64,000 bases of DNA from Triplophysa rosa (taxonomy: Eukaryota; Chordata; Actinopteri; Cypriniformes; Nemacheilidae), in assembly GCF_024868665.1 (NCBI RefSeq), contig NC_079898.1:969646-1033645 (forward strand), read 5' to 3'. Below, piece after piece: positions 1-11,560 of this stretch; positions within the stretch are counted from its first letter, which is position 1, and every line of letters starts with the position of its first letter. A model generated the notes under the pieces. That model searched no databases. It was not told the DNA's origin and saw nothing but the letters and a program-made list of their open reading frames with translations. Made by a program: the position numbers and the translations under genes.

Positions 1-965
1 GGGACGAGGAGATCCTGAGTGACCCACCCCCGGTCCGGTTGGGACGTCACTCAGGCTAGGGCTTCGGCCACTGGGCGGCTATACGCCCATAGGTGGCGCC
101 TCTTCTCGTCCTGGTGCTCTTCTCGGCGAGAAGACCCGCGGAGTTGTTCGGTCGGGTACGGGCTGTCCCATCCTCAAAAGAGACGGGGGAGTAACCTCTC
201 CCCCTCCACACTGGGAATGTATGTAGCCGCTAAGGCCGCTCATCATGACCCGAGTGCTGGGTAGCCTCTGGGACAGCACGACCTGGTCATTAGGTTCCTA
301 AGGGGCGCGAGAGGGTGACCACCTTATCCGCGCTCCATACCCTATTGCGACCTAGGTGGCGGGCCTCAAGAGGCCCCGCTCCCTTCGAGCATCTCGGGGT
401 TACCGCTCTTTCTCAGTCTTGATAAAGACAGTGTTCCGCATTGCGCTCACCTCCAAGAGGGTAGGGGATCTACAAGCACTCTCCGTGTCCGCAGATTGCC
501 TAGAACTCGGGGCCGGGATTCTCACGTTATCTTGAGACCCCGCCCCGGCTACGTGCCCAAGGTTCCCACCACTCTCCCGAGAGACCAGGTGGTGAACCTG
601 CAGGCGCTCCCCACCGGGGAGGAAGACCAAACCTATCCGTGCTATGTCGCAGAACGCGCACCGCGCCTCTGCTTGGACCGCACGCAGAGCCCAGAAGCTC
701 TGAGCAGCTCTTTGTCTGTTTCGGAGGTCAGCAGGAGGGCTGTCTCCAAACAGAAGCTGGCGCACTGGATCGTGGATGCCCTCGTTAGGGCATACCGATC
801 TTTTTTTCCTGCCCGTTGGGGGTGAGGCACACCCCTCGTGGCTGGCTCAGGGCGCCTCTCTGGCAGCAATCTGCGGAGCTGCGGGTTGGGCTATGCCTAA
901 CAACTCTGTGAGGTTCTAATACCTACGCGCGGAACCGGTGTCAGCCCGCATCCTGGCATGCCGTG
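1..965 (+). pseudogene. DIRS-type tyrosine recombinase, decayed
   Basis: Remnant of the YR gene of a DIRS retrotransposon, which inserts its cDNA circle by site-specific recombination rather than with a DDE integrase. The reading shifts frame several times. Near 60-240 it gives the N-terminal segment with the pattern RLYAHRWRLFSSWC and later STLGMYVAA. Near 441-512 the core has KRVGDLQAL, whose Arg is the expected first catalytic Arg. From 496 to 825 it reads ILRPRPGYVPKVP, then QLAHWIVDA-like text. Near 845-935 it ends with GASLAAICGAAGWAMPN. The His/Arg box is garbled by frameshifts and the Tyr region has a stop, so it is dead. The 5' part of the element lies left of the window. Assignment to DIRS rests on similarity I recall from fish DIRS elements. 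Confidence 0.75.
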
Positions 966-1617
966 GGACCGGCAGCCGGTAGGGCATACGCCTGCGGAAG
1001 CCCTTCCCCCTCCAGGGGGAGCAGTGGCGATCCCGCCTCACTTCTTTCCCCTCGGGTAAAGAACAGGCATTCCATCCATCACTAAGCACCCTTCCAGGGG
1101 ACAGGCTGGGCAGAGCAGCCCTGCCCCCTTAGGCCAGGGAACAGTTGAGTTATCTCCCACATAGCTCTAACCGGACCTAGTGCTCCAGACGTGGTAACCC
1201 CCCCTCCGTGGGCTGTTCCGTCTGATGTATCCTCATGAATGGTTCCCACCTTGGCAACCAGGTGGACTCCCACCTTGCGGTTAACTCCTACAGTCCGCAC
1301 ATTCCTCCCATGAGTTCTCCCCTGATGGTGAGACCATGTGGTGTCTCCACTAATTCCTCCCTACGGTAGGTAGTGGCCTCTGCAGCGTTTTTCCCCCCCA
1401 GGGGGGAATAATGCTTACCCAGTGGCCCGTACGGTGCCGGGCGGCTTCTCGCCATTTAGAGAATCAGGCCTCCGCACGTGACGGCCGGCGTTAGCGGGCT
1501 TCCCAACTTTTGTGGAAAGCTCTGGGTCCCCCTTCCTCTCCACTGGAAGGTCATAATTTCGCACTAGCGTGTTCGTCTGACTCGCCCAGGCCAGTCAACG
1601 TCGCTCCGTTGTAATAC
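966..1617 (+). mobile_element. DIRS 3' non-coding region
   Basis: GC-rich, gene-free stretch following the YR remnant, with short C-run/G-run patches such as the one near 1391. It is probably the 3' part of the same DIRS copy and stops abruptly at about 1618, where L2-type LINE sequence begins. I could not find the terminal repeat seen at 8579-8860 here, so it may be another DIRS subfamily. Confidence 0.45.
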
Positions 1618-3019
1618 ATACGGTATAAAATAATTGCATTTTCTCCTTAAGGGCGCTGTAGTTAGTTTGTTCAGCGGGTTTCACTTCTGATTGCATTGTT
1701 ATAATTTTTTCTCTAATATCTTGGATTTTATATGTGAAGTAGTTCATAAATTCATCACTGCTATGCTGATATACAGGATCAGAAGTCACTGACGATTTAT
1801 TTTTTGTTAATTTAGCCACCGTGTTAAATAAAAACCTAGGGTTGTGCTGGTTTTCTTCTATTAGTGATGAAAAGTAGGCGGATCTAGAAGTTATTAGGGC
1901 TTTCCTGTATTTTCGAATACTATCCTTCCATGCTGTACGAAATACCTCTAATTTAGTTTTCTTAAAGTTGCGCTCCATTTTTCGGGCCGCTTTCTTTAGA
2001 GCCTGAGTGTGTTCATTATACCACGGTGTGGGGCTGCCATTTTTAATCTTCTTTAAACGTAGTGGAGCAACTTTGTCTAGCGTTACCGAGAAGGTGGAAT
2101 TAAAATTTTCAGTGGTAATGTCAAGATCTTCAACGTTATTTCTCATGATTTGAGACAATTCGGGCAGATTATCGAGAAACGCATCTTTGGTAGTTGAAGT
2201 TATTGTTCTACCATATTTGTAACAATGAGTTTTATTTGCAGCCGTAGGCCAGTGAAGCAAACATAATACCAGATAATGATCCGAAATGTCTTCACTCTGC
2301 TGAAGGATTTTAACGTCGTCCACATTTATACCGTAAGACAGTATTAAATCTAAAGTATGATTACGAAGGTGAGTGGGTCCTGACACATGTTGACTAATGC
2401 CCATGGAGTTAAGAGTGTCTTTGAAAGCCATTCCTAAGGCATCTGTAACGTTATCTACGTGGATGTTAAAGTCACCAACGACAAGGAGTCTATCTGCGGC
2501 CAGTACTAGTTCTGATAAGAACCCACCAAATTCTTTAATAAAATCTGTGTGGTGCCCTGGAGGCCTATATACAATAGCTAGAATCAATTTAAAAAGTGTT
2601 TTATCTTTAGTATTAGGTGTTGAAACATGAAGAACCATGACTTCAAAAGAATTATATTTAGAGTTCGACTTCTGGGAAATGCTAAGAGAGTTATTGTAAA
2701 GTGCTGCGACACCTCCCCCTCTGCCTTTTAGACGAGGCTCGTGTTTATAATAATAATCTTGGGGGACAGATTCATTTAAAGCAATATAATCATCTGGTTT
2801 TAGCCATGTTTCTGTCAAACAGAGCATGTCTATTTTATGATCTGTTATCATATCGTTAACAAAAAGTGCTTTATTAGAGAGAGATCTAATATTTAGCAAT
2901 CCGAGTCGTAACAGTTGATTATCTGTATTTTGTTCATGTTTAGTTTGTTTAACGTTTATTAAATTACTTTCAAGAGGTTTACGCATTATTTTATGTTTGC
3001 TAATCCGGGGGACAGACAC
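1595..3019 (-). pseudogene. LINE ORF2, endonuclease part only
   Basis: The 474-residue open frame encodes the apurinic-type endonuclease domain that nicks the target for target-primed reverse transcription. Motifs in order: LNIRSLSNK (about 42-50), TETW (69-72), [24 protein letters not shown] and a late SDHYLVL. These supply the usual Asn, Glu, Asp and His active-site positions of the family. The linker follows to [19 protein letters not shown], after which the frame runs into unrelated sequence and stops (CITTERR). The reverse transcriptase domain is missing, so the copy cannot retrotranspose. The endonuclease part itself is undamaged, which suggests a fairly young copy. Confidence 0.85.
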
Positions 3020-4372
3020 AGTCTCTATTTTGTGATGTTTGGGAGAACGGATTACTACATGTTGTACATTTTGTGTATTCTGCGACGTGAGACGGCAAGC
3101 AGACAGTTGGTTAAGCCATACTGTCTGCTCCCTGACCTGGGCCCCAGCGAGTCAAGTTTTAGCATTAGCATTAAGACTTTTTGCCATATTTCTAGACAGG
3201 ATGGAAATCCCAGCCCAGGAGGGATGGAGACCATCTCGTTTCAACAGGTCAGGTCTGCCCTCAAAACTCTTCCAGTTATTTATAAAAACTATATCATTCT
3301 GCAGGCACCACTCAGACAACCAGCCATTTAGTGATGATAATCTGCTATAAATCTCATCACCACGATAAGCATTGAGGGGGCCAGAGAATATTACAGTGTC
3401 TGACATCATGCTTGCGAGCTCACACACCTCTTTAATGTTATCTTTTGTGATCTCCGATTGACGGAGTCGAACATCATTTGTGCCGACGTGAATGACAATC
3501 TTACTGAATTTACGATTAGCCTTAGCCAGCACATTTAAATTTGACTTGATGTCAGGCGCTCTGGCTCCCGGTAAACATTGGACTATGGTGGCTGGTGCCT
3601 CTATGTTAACGTTCCGAACAATAGAATCACCGATAACTAGGGCACTTTCAGCAGGTTTCTCAGTCGGTGCGTCACTGAGCGGGGCAAACCTGTTCGAGAC
3701 TGTAATCGGAACGGTCGAGTGATGTTTTGTCCTGCGACTACGCCGTCTCACAGTCACGAAGTTTCCCAGCTGCGGGGGATTTTCAACCGGAACCGAGCTG
3801 TGTGCGCTAATGTTGCTCGCATCCAAAGTGTTTTCTATCGTCGTTAAACTCTTACTATCCTCAGATAAAGATTGGATGCGAGACTCTAATTCTAAGATCT
3901 TCTCTGTCAGCCTAACTATTTCCCTGCATTTATCGCATATAAAGCCCTCGCAGCTGACAGAGAAGGCTAAGCTAAACATATGACATGAGGTGCAAGTAAC
4001 AATAATAGGAATAGAAGCCATAACTCACCGGATTTGAAGTGCAATTCCAACTTACCAAGGTTGCTCGATGGATCGTAGTATACTCGCTTAAAAAGAGAAA
4101 CAGTTAGCACACAAGACAAACCAGAGGCAAGATGATATTCCACAGTGTGAACAGAAAGCAAGCTAACACGCTATTGCTATGCTAACGGCGTTAAGTTAAC
4201 TATCACTTTTGGTTTAGACTCTTCCAAGTAAATAACAGGAACAGGGTTATTGAGATATCAGGATAAGTTAGCAACGACAATAATAATTAACGATAATAAA
4301 ATACACTAATATTAGAGCGAAGTGGTAAGTGCACTGATACAAACAAGCCGCCGGCAGCGATGCAGGAAACAG
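1618..4372 (-). mobile_element. L2/CR1-clade LINE, copy 1 (3' half of ORF2 missing)
   Basis: Minus-strand non-LTR retrotransposon. It has a 5' UTR (about 4372-4022), ORF1 (4021-3152), a 133-bp spacer and the start of ORF2 (3019 down to about 1619). The 5' UTR and both ORFs match LINE copy 3 at 48599-52102, which fixes the 5' end near 4372. The element stops inside ORF2 at a junction with DIRS sequence, so the reverse transcriptase and 3' UTR are absent here. They may lie left of the window if the DIRS copy inserted into the LINE. Confidence 0.85.
3152..4021 (-). CDS. LINE ORF1 protein with SGNH esterase domain
   Basis: Intact 289-residue ORF1. The N-terminus has paired cysteines (C10, C13, C24, C29, C32) that could form a zinc-binding knuckle. 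A short coiled-coil-like stretch (about 37-60, with LTEKILELESRIQSL) probably mediates oligomerisation, and a basic RRRSRR patch (92-97) is suited to RNA binding. The second half is an SGNH-hydrolase/esterase fold: GDS with nucleophile Ser133, GTND at 180-183, and DGLHP with Asp263 and His266. Esterase-type ORF1 proteins are known from CR1/L2-clade LINEs, including zebrafish ones. The start is chosen as the first Met, just downstream of the 5' UTR shared with copy 3. It lies 133 bp upstream of ORF2 on the same strand. Confidence 0.85.
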   Translation of the reverse strand: MASIPIIVTCTSCHMFSLAFSVSCEGFICDKCREIVRLTEKILELESRIQSLSEDSKSLTTIENTLDASNISAHSSVPVENPPQLGNFVTVRRRSRRTKHHSTVPITVSNRFAPLSDAPTEKPAESALVIGDSIVRNVNIEAPATIVQCLPGARAPDIKSNLNVLAKANRKFSKIVIHVGTNDVRLRQSEITKDNIKEVCELASMMSDTVIFSGPLNAYRGDEIYSRLSSLNGWLSEWCLQNDIVFINNWKSFEGRPDLLKRDGLHPSWAGISILSRNMAKSLNANAKT

Positions 4373-4385
4373 GAAGCAGGAACCG

Positions 4386-4715
4386 TCTAGAGATATGCTC
4401 CAAGAGACTTTTCTTCATGATTCGGGCTGTTCTATCAGTCCACCAAATTTGGTGCATGTACATATTGCGTAGTGACCTGGGCAGTTCTAGGTGGCGCTAG
4501 CGAGCCATTTTGCCACGCCTAATTTTAAAACCCATATCAGACGTAAATTTGTGCAATGTCTGATGCGTGTGCAAATTATTGTGAGTTTTTGAGCATGTTT
4601 AGGCCTTCAAATTAGCGATCAAAGAGGGAGAAGAAGAAGAAGAATCAACACAGAAACAAAAGGGCTCTGCACTACGGTGCAAGCCGGTGGCTTGCTCCTC
4701 CGTGCTCGGGCCCTA
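4386..4715 (+). repeat. Unclassified interspersed repeat, 3' end of copy 1
   Basis: About 330 bp that recur almost unchanged at 6318-6634. Both have the stretch beginning tagagatatgctccaagaga, a GAA-rich patch, and a terminus rich in cggcttgctcctccgtgctc. It abuts the 5' end of LINE copy 1 on the left and is followed directly by the start of a second copy. No coding capacity is seen. Confidence 0.7.
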
Positions 4716-6634
4716 ATTAAAGCTGCAAGCAGCGATGATCGGGCCCTCGCGCAAAAGTGCATCTGCAACCCTGTGCCATCACCACCCGTCGGCCTCAGGA
4801 ACAGTGAACGGTGGGCAACATGCATGTAAGGAGTTACACTATAGATTTTTCCGTGCCATATTTCCTATTGCCAGCTGGTGGCGCTATGACTATAAGTGAA
4901 CACTGACGTGGATATGTGTTCAGGCCAGGAATCTTATCAAACATATGAAGTATGAGGCTGGTCGGACATTGTGTGCCTGAGTTACTATAGCTTCCTGTTT
5001 CATGGCGAAACATCAAACTTTATCAGGTCGCCACGGACACGCCCCTCAATGAAATGTCAGGTACCATGAAATGTCATGAAATGTATCATCACAAAGGTCT
5101 GAAGATCATACTGGCTATACAGTTCAAATATGATGCTGACCTGTTTGAAGCTCTATGAGCAGTTAAAAACTGTTTAAAACATGCCATTTCCTGTTTCCTG
5201 CAGGTGGCGCTATAACTGTGTCTGAATATTGCCATGTAAAGAAAAAAGTAAATGATAGGTGATAAAAGTAATGCAGGCGAATTATAGTAGGATTTGTTAT
5301 TTATTTAAATGCGTCACATTCCCTTTTGCCAGCTGGTGGCGCTATCGCTATAAGTGAACACTGACATGGATATGTGTTCAGGCCAGGACTCTTCTCAAAC
5401 ATGTGAAGTGTGAGGCTGGTCTGACATTGTGTGCCTGAGTTACTATAGCTTCCTGTTTCATGGCGAAACATCAAACTTTGTCAGGCCGCCACGGACACGC
5501 CCCTCAGCGAAAAGTTAGGATCTTTCATTGTATCATCACAAATGTCTGAAGATCATACTGGCCAAATATGATGCTGACCTGTTGGAATCTCTATGAGGAG
5601 TTAATCACAGTTTAAAACATGTCACTTCCGGTTTCCTGCAGGTGGCGCTATAACTGTATCTGAAAATTTCCATGTAGATGTCTTCAGGCCAGGTCTCTTA
5701 TCAAACATGTGAAGTTTGGGGCTGGTGAGACATTGTGTACCTGAGTTACTATAGCTTCCTGTTTCATGGCGAAACATCAAAATTTGTCAGGCCGCCACGG
5801 ACACGCCCCTCAACGAAAAGTCAGGAACTTGCAATGTATCTTCACAAAGGTATGAAGATCATGCTGGCTGTACACTTCAAATATGATGCTGATCTGTTCA
5901 AATGTCTATGAGGAGTCAATCACAGTTTAAAACATGCCACTTCCTGTTGCCAGCAGGTGGCGCTATAACTGTATCTGAATATTACCAAGTAGATGTCTTC
6001 AGGCCAAGACTTTTATCAAATGTGTGATGTCTGGGTGAAGTCTGGGGCCTGTTGCACATTGTAGGCCTGAGTTACAACAACTTCCTTTTCATGGCGAAAC
6101 GCCAAACTTTGGCAGGCCGCCAGGGTCACGTTCCCCCACGAAAAGTCAAGATCTCCGCAATTTAGCTTCGCAAAGACCCCAAGATTAGAATGACATGGAA
6201 ATGATGTTGATCGGATTAAAACTCTAGGAGGAGTTCGTTAAAGTACGACGACTGGAAATTGAAACAAATTACAAAATTGCACAGGAAATCAAAAATAACG
6301 GACTTCCTGTTGGGTTTAGAGATATGCTCCAAGAGACTTTTCTTAATGATTCGGGGTGTTCTATCAGCCCACCAAATTTGGTGCATGTACGTATTGCGTA
6401 GTGGCCTGGGCAGTTCTAGGTGGCGCTAGCGAGTCATTTTGCCACGCCTAATTTTAAAACCCATATCAGACGTAAATTTTCGCCACGTCTGATGCGTGTG
6501 CAAGTTATTGTGAGTTTTTGAGCATGTTTAGGCCTTCAAATTAGCGATCAAAGAGGGAGAAGAACACAGAAACAATAGGGCTCTGCACTGCGGCGCAAGC
6601 CTTCGGCTTGCTCCTCCGTGCTCGCGCCCTAATA
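4716..6634 (+). repeat. Unclassified interspersed repeat, copy 2 with internal subrepeats
   Basis: Starts with aaagctgcaagcagcgatga and ends at the same terminus as copy 1. The interior holds about four degenerate 300-470 bp subunits. Each has a 'cttcctgtttcatggcgaaa' block followed by 'gccgccacggacacgcccct' (near 4990, 5450, 5752 and 6080) and a 'gcaggtggcgctataactgt' block. There is no ORF. The family looks like a non-autonomous fish repeat; I cannot place it in a superfamily. Confidence 0.7.
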
Positions 6635-8578
6635 ATCAGGAATGGACACACGGATCCATGAACTGTGACAAAACAACAGACCAACATAAATACAGCCTGA
6701 CAACAAAACTGCTCTTATGATTGTCTTTCAGGATTGTGTTACATTGTTTGAATTATTATGCTTCACATCTTAACTAGACAGGTTTTCAAACGAAACTAAC
6801 GATTGCAGTTTGTAGCGCGGACAAATCCGACTCGCGCTTATATCCGTCATTACGGTAAAAACACGTCACGAGAGAGTGTGGCGCTTATCACTGTATTTAC
6901 GCTAATAGAGAAGCTGCTCTATTAGAGCTTTTCATCAAGTTGCTCAGCATTTCATGTTTTCATGTTATTTAAACTGTTTACAGGTGAGAATACTGCGTTG
7001 TTATGTTTATCAGTTGTGTCTTTCTTTAAAGACCTCTTCAAGCAGTCTGTAGATGTCAAGCAAATTGATAAATATTTCTAAAGACCTTTAATTGCAAGTG
7101 TCACCTTATGAATTTGTTTTACAGTGTAAATATTTCACATACAAGTTAATTCAATGCATTGATACTTTTAGGAAGTTAAACTTTTGCATTTAAAGTAAAA
7201 AAAACACTTTAGTTTACTTATGGTTTTGTTGTAAAAAAATTCTCACTATAGGTACTGTAGGTTAACCATGACATATGTAATCATTCTGAAGCAAAGTGCT
7301 ACATATTACATACCTAAATAAATTTTTTTTTAGTAAATGTATAGTATAATAGTATAGTAAAATAGTAAATGATGTATTACTTTTAGTCATCATTCAGAAT
7401 CGTAAAATAATCGCAATCTCAATTTGAAAGAAAAGAATCGTGATTCTCAATTTATCCAGAATCTTGCAGCTCTACTATGAACCAGTTTTTCAATGGAGAT
7501 CATTACAAAATTCCTTTCTATAGTGTGTTTTTGGGCATTATTCCAAGAGGATTAATCTGACAGATAACACCACACCAATAGAATCCATCACATACTGTAC
7601 CAGTAGACACCAGTATAGTTTCCATTAAAACCAATACATTTTCTATTGTGTTTTACTGTCAGGATTCTATAGTTTTTTTCAGGATGTCTTTTCGGGATAT
7701 TTGGCAAGTTGGCATATTAATTCTGGGGGGAAATATCGGCCTTTAATGGAAGGTTAATTTCTGACAGTTTTTAATGCTGTTAAACTTAACAGCATGTTTT
7801 GGGAAAATGCATCTAAGGTCCAGGTCAATTCTTTACCGTATATAGCATCAAATTTCTTCGATTTCATGACAGTTAGCACTTCCATCTAGTATATACAGGG
7901 CTCTAGACTTATTATTCCCATTGGTCGCACCAATTTACAATTCGGTCGCACCCTTTTTTATAGTAATCATAAAGACCTTGCATAATGACCTCAGTTGATG
8001 AATCGTTCTGTTAATTTGTCACTCTGTCTTTTAAAATAGTCGGCTGTAGACCGCTTCAAATTTGCACTTTAACACTTGCGAGCCCAATAAATCCAAAATA
8101 AATGCAAAGAAACTTTGTATATGTTATTTTGTACAGTTGTTATTATTTCATTTTATATTCAAGTTATATATTGGCTATGAAATGATCTGACACAAATATA
8201 ACCTGTCACTCTTCACAATCTTCCTTTATTGCCCTCTTTGCAAAAATCTGTAATTTTGCCACTGGCCTTTTTATTTTTACCACATAAAATTCAATCAAAT
8301 TAGCTAGCTCAAAACTCAAATGTAACTCAGAACTAAATTATTATATATATACTTTATTACTACACATTGTCAAAAATAAACTTTAAATACACCCTTGTGT
8401 TCTCATGTGTTTTGAGTTACTGATTTGTTGGGTTCAGTCAGTGAGACTCTTGAGTTCAGTGTTTGATATATGAGTTGTTTCAACAAAATGAATCGGTTCA
8501 AAAGAGTCATTACGTCGCGAATCTGACATTAGCGGACATTGACCCCCCCGGGGGGGTAGCAAGGCCGCGATTTAAAGG
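6635..8578. other. Gene-free stretch with hAT fragments
   Basis: AT-rich and non-coding. The stretch ending near 7478 reads outward as a hAT-like end (tagagctgcaagattctgga on the minus strand). About 7500-7690 resembles the interior of the hAT copies at 36391 and 40499. From 7896 there is a copy of the CAGGGCTCTAGAC family. No host exon is recognisable. Confidence 0.5.
7896..8110 (+). mobile_element. hAT element fragment, CAGGGCTCTAGAC family
   Basis: Begins with cagggctctagacttatt and continues with repeated 'ggtcgca' motifs. It matches the left end of the complete element at 62309-63385. The right terminal inverted repeat is not found, so this is a truncated copy. Confidence 0.65.
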
Positions 8579-8860
8579 CCGTTGAAATCATTCAACGGAG
8601 GGAACGAGACGTTGTGTTGAGCCGACAGATGGGGTTCGCTCTTGAGAACCTATCAACTTCTGACTAGTTTAGAAAAGGCCAATAAAATTGGCGAATGAAA
8701 TTTGCATGCTGGACTCCGCCCCCAGATATCCGGGTATAAAAGGGAGACGGCGTGCTGCATTCATTCACCTTTGGTCTGAGGAGCCTGAGCATCCCTCGAC
8801 CGCTGCGGCAGGCAGCCAGCATTGTGGCAAGAAGGACACAACGTCTCATTCCCTCCATCA
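8579..8860 (+). repeat. DIRS terminal repeat with promoter and complementary region
   Basis: Contains a TATA box (ggtataaaag, about 8733) reading rightward into the element, as expected for an inverted terminal repeat at the 3' side of a minus-strand DIRS copy. A 21-bp segment at 8597-8617 is complementary to 8836-8856 with one mismatch. This recalls the internal complementary region that DIRS elements use to form circles. A perfect 8-bp stem (ccgttgaa/ttcaacgg) sits at 8579-8598. Confidence 0.6.
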
Positions 8861-8889
8861 GGGAACTGAGACCAGGGGGTTAGGGTGCA

Positions 8890-10018
8890 TCGGCAGAAAA
8901 GCGTGATGACCATATGCCTGCTGCCGGTGTGCCACGGTCTCCAAGGAACCCGACTCTGTAGCCAGTGTTGGAGCGGTCGCATGTGCATCGACCCGAGGGG
9001 TCCACCCCCGCCTAGGATGCCATGTATCCCAGGAGCCTCTGAAATTGTTTCAGGGGGACCGCTGACTGCCTGAAAAGCTTCAGGCAGTTCAACACTGACT
9101 GGGCGCGCTCTGTCAGTCGCGCTGTCATGGAGACAGAGTCGAGTTCCATACCGATAAAGAGGATGCTCTGCACAGGGGAGAGCTTGCTCTTTTCCCAGTT
9201 GACCTGTAGCCCCAACCGATCTAGGTGCCTGAGCACCAGGTCCCTGTGTGTACACAACAGATCTCGCGAGTGTGCCAAGATAGCCAGACGTCGAGATAGT
9301 TCAGTACCCGCATACCTCTTCCCCTGAGGGGAAGGAGGGCGGCTTCCACGATCTTCGTGAAGACACGTGGAGACAGGGACAGACCGAAGGGGAGGACCCT
9401 GTACTGATATGCCCGCCCCTCAAAAGCAAACCGCAGGAACGGCCGATGACAAGGGAGGATCGAGACATGAAAGTACGCGTCCTTCAGGTCGATTGCCATG
9501 AACCAATCCTGACATCTGACAGACATCAGGATGCGCCTCTGCGTGATCATCCTGAACGGCAGCTTGTGTAGGTGCTTGTTCAGGACACGCAGATCTAGGA
9601 TGGGGCGCAGACCCCCGCCTTTCTTTGGGACAATGAAGTATGGGCTGTAGAACATTTCAGCTGGTGGGACGGGCTCGGCCCGAAGCACGGGCGCATCCTT
9701 GCCTCTGCTGAGGTAGAGAGGATGCCCCAAAACGTGGGTGGCCATCTGGCGAACTGGATCGCATAGCCGAGACGGATCGTACTCCCTAGCCAACCTGAAG
9801 GCCTGGGAAGCCGAACCTGGCTCCCAGGAACCGAGACAGGGACTAGGGATTTGATCTGCTTGATCATCCCCGCAGGGGGTGGTTCGATGGCCAGAAATAC
9901 GGATCCCTTGGGAGGGCTCCCGGGGAGGAGATCGGCTGTGCTGTTTTTCCTGCCTGGCGTTTACGCAGCTCAACACACTGTCTGACTGAGAGTGCTGAGG
10001 GCTGGTGTTTATACTCAA
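8890..10018 (-). pseudogene. DIRS reverse transcriptase, broken
   Basis: The main frame (10018-9221) reads the typical DIRS RT order: GGGLRPILDLRVLNKHL, QDWFMAIDLKDAYFHVSI (a catalytic Asp), RFAFEGRAYQYRVLPFGLSLSPRVF, then LNYLDVW. In the family this last box is YLDD, so the second catalytic Asp is replaced by Val. The frame then shifts. VNWEKSKLSPVQ and RLLGYMAS continue at 9278-9012 in another frame, and MRPLQHWLQSRVP in a third. RNase H is lost. It would have copied element RNA to cDNA but is certainly inactive. Confidence 0.8.
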
Positions 10019-11560
10019 CGTTGCGCTTCGCCATGGCGCAACGTCGAGTTGCCGTCCACTGTCGTGCCGAGAGTGGGAGCGGCTGTAATGACCCAGAGAC
10101 AGAGGAAACTCTTTTTGTGAGTAAGTGGGCGCCTGCCCCCCGGAGGCGATGTGGCTGCGGTCGGGCCCGATGGTAGCCTCGATCTCCCTGGGGTCTTCCC
10201 ATGAGGGCCGCTTCTGCTTTTGCCGTGGCTGCTGACGGGGCGATGGTCTCCTCTTCGATGTCTTTTCTGGGGGGGGGGCACCTGAAGGGGGCCAGGGCTG
10301 CTGGGAAGCAGACGGCGCACGGGACTCGACGGCCGAGGGCGGCGGGGGAGGATATGCTTGATATCCTCTGTCTGCTTCTTTACTGTCGAGAACTGCGGCT
10401 CGACAGTTTCACCAAACAGCCCCCCCTTGCGAGATGGGTGCGTCGAGAAAGCGGACCTTCTCGGCGTTACTCATCTGTGCAAGGTTCGGCCAGAGGTGTC
10501 TCTCATGGACCACAAGTGTGGACATCGCCCGACCCAGGGCCCGCGCGGTCACCTTCGGTCGCCCATAGAGCGAGGTCGGTGGCGGCACGGAGTTCCTGCA
10601 TAAGCGCTGGGTCGGTCTTACCCTCGTGGAGCTCTCTCAATGCCTTGGCCTGGCGGGAGCCATAGCGTGGAGAGAGGAGGCAGCTTGGTCCGCCGCAATG
10701 TGAGCTCTCGACACCAGAGATGCCGAGACCCCACATGCTTCGGACAGGACCTCCTGGGGGGCACCTGGGGGACATCGACGTATCCTCTAGCTGCCTCACC
10801 CTCGAGGGAAGAGAGGGTGACAGAACTTTGTTTGACGTGAATGTGCCGGAAAGGGGCGTTGCAGGTCTTACTAAGTTCCTCATGCACTTCTGGTAAACAC
10901 GGCACTGGGGGCGGGCGCGGCTAGGAGCCGCGCTCAACCCCGAGGTGCCATGTAGCCAGCCGCGAGCGCTGGGAGAGGCAGTGCGGGCACTGCAACCCAA
11001 CGCTCACGGTGGCCCGGGAAAGCATGGCTGACATTTCGACGTCCGCTTCTTCCTGGGCTCGACCCCCTGAGGGAGGGAGCCCGAGGAATCGTCGGAGTCG
11101 AATGGCAGTACGTCACCCCCCGATGCTGCAACATTTCATCATCACGCATCGTGTCCGAATACGTGGTCGAGGAACAAGACGGTGGGACCATCTCCTGGGG
11201 AACGGTCAGACGAGCGAGATGAGGTGCGAACGGTCCGTGAGCCAGTGGCTGGTGGATAAGCGCTCACTGTAATCCTCATATCACCCTCGCTGCTTGCCGT
11301 AGCGGGCGGCAGGGCCGTCGTCCTGCCGTCACGGAACGGGGAGCAGACGAGGTGGTGGCTGAGTCCCGTGGGAACACAGCCGCCTGTGACGCAACGTCTG
11401 AATCGTCAACCGCCCGCAGTGTGAGCAGGACGTATCCACAACGTCTGCCCCAGCGTACTGGAAGCATTGTGTCCGTCCCCTCCTCGATGAGTGTGTTGCA
11501 CCCATGAGAACAGCGGGACATGCCACGCTGGAGAAATTTGCTCTTTTAGAAAAAAACTTG
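10015..11560 (-). pseudogene. DIRS gag-like region, degenerate
   Basis: Several overlapping minus-strand frames (10320-10015, 11000-10503, 11191-10934, 11565-11329) make up a fragmented, Arg/Ser/Pro-rich polypeptide lying upstream of RT, where DIRS elements carry gag. The most N-terminal piece reads ADVVDTSCSHCGRLTIQTL, with a CxxC pair like the start of fish DIRS gag proteins. No single frame is open. The identity rests mainly on position relative to RT. Confidence 0.5.

Noticed and set aside
8538..8560. C-run/G-run palindrome before the DIRS terminal repeat
   Set aside because: Too short and compositionally simple to call a site. It may just be the element edge.
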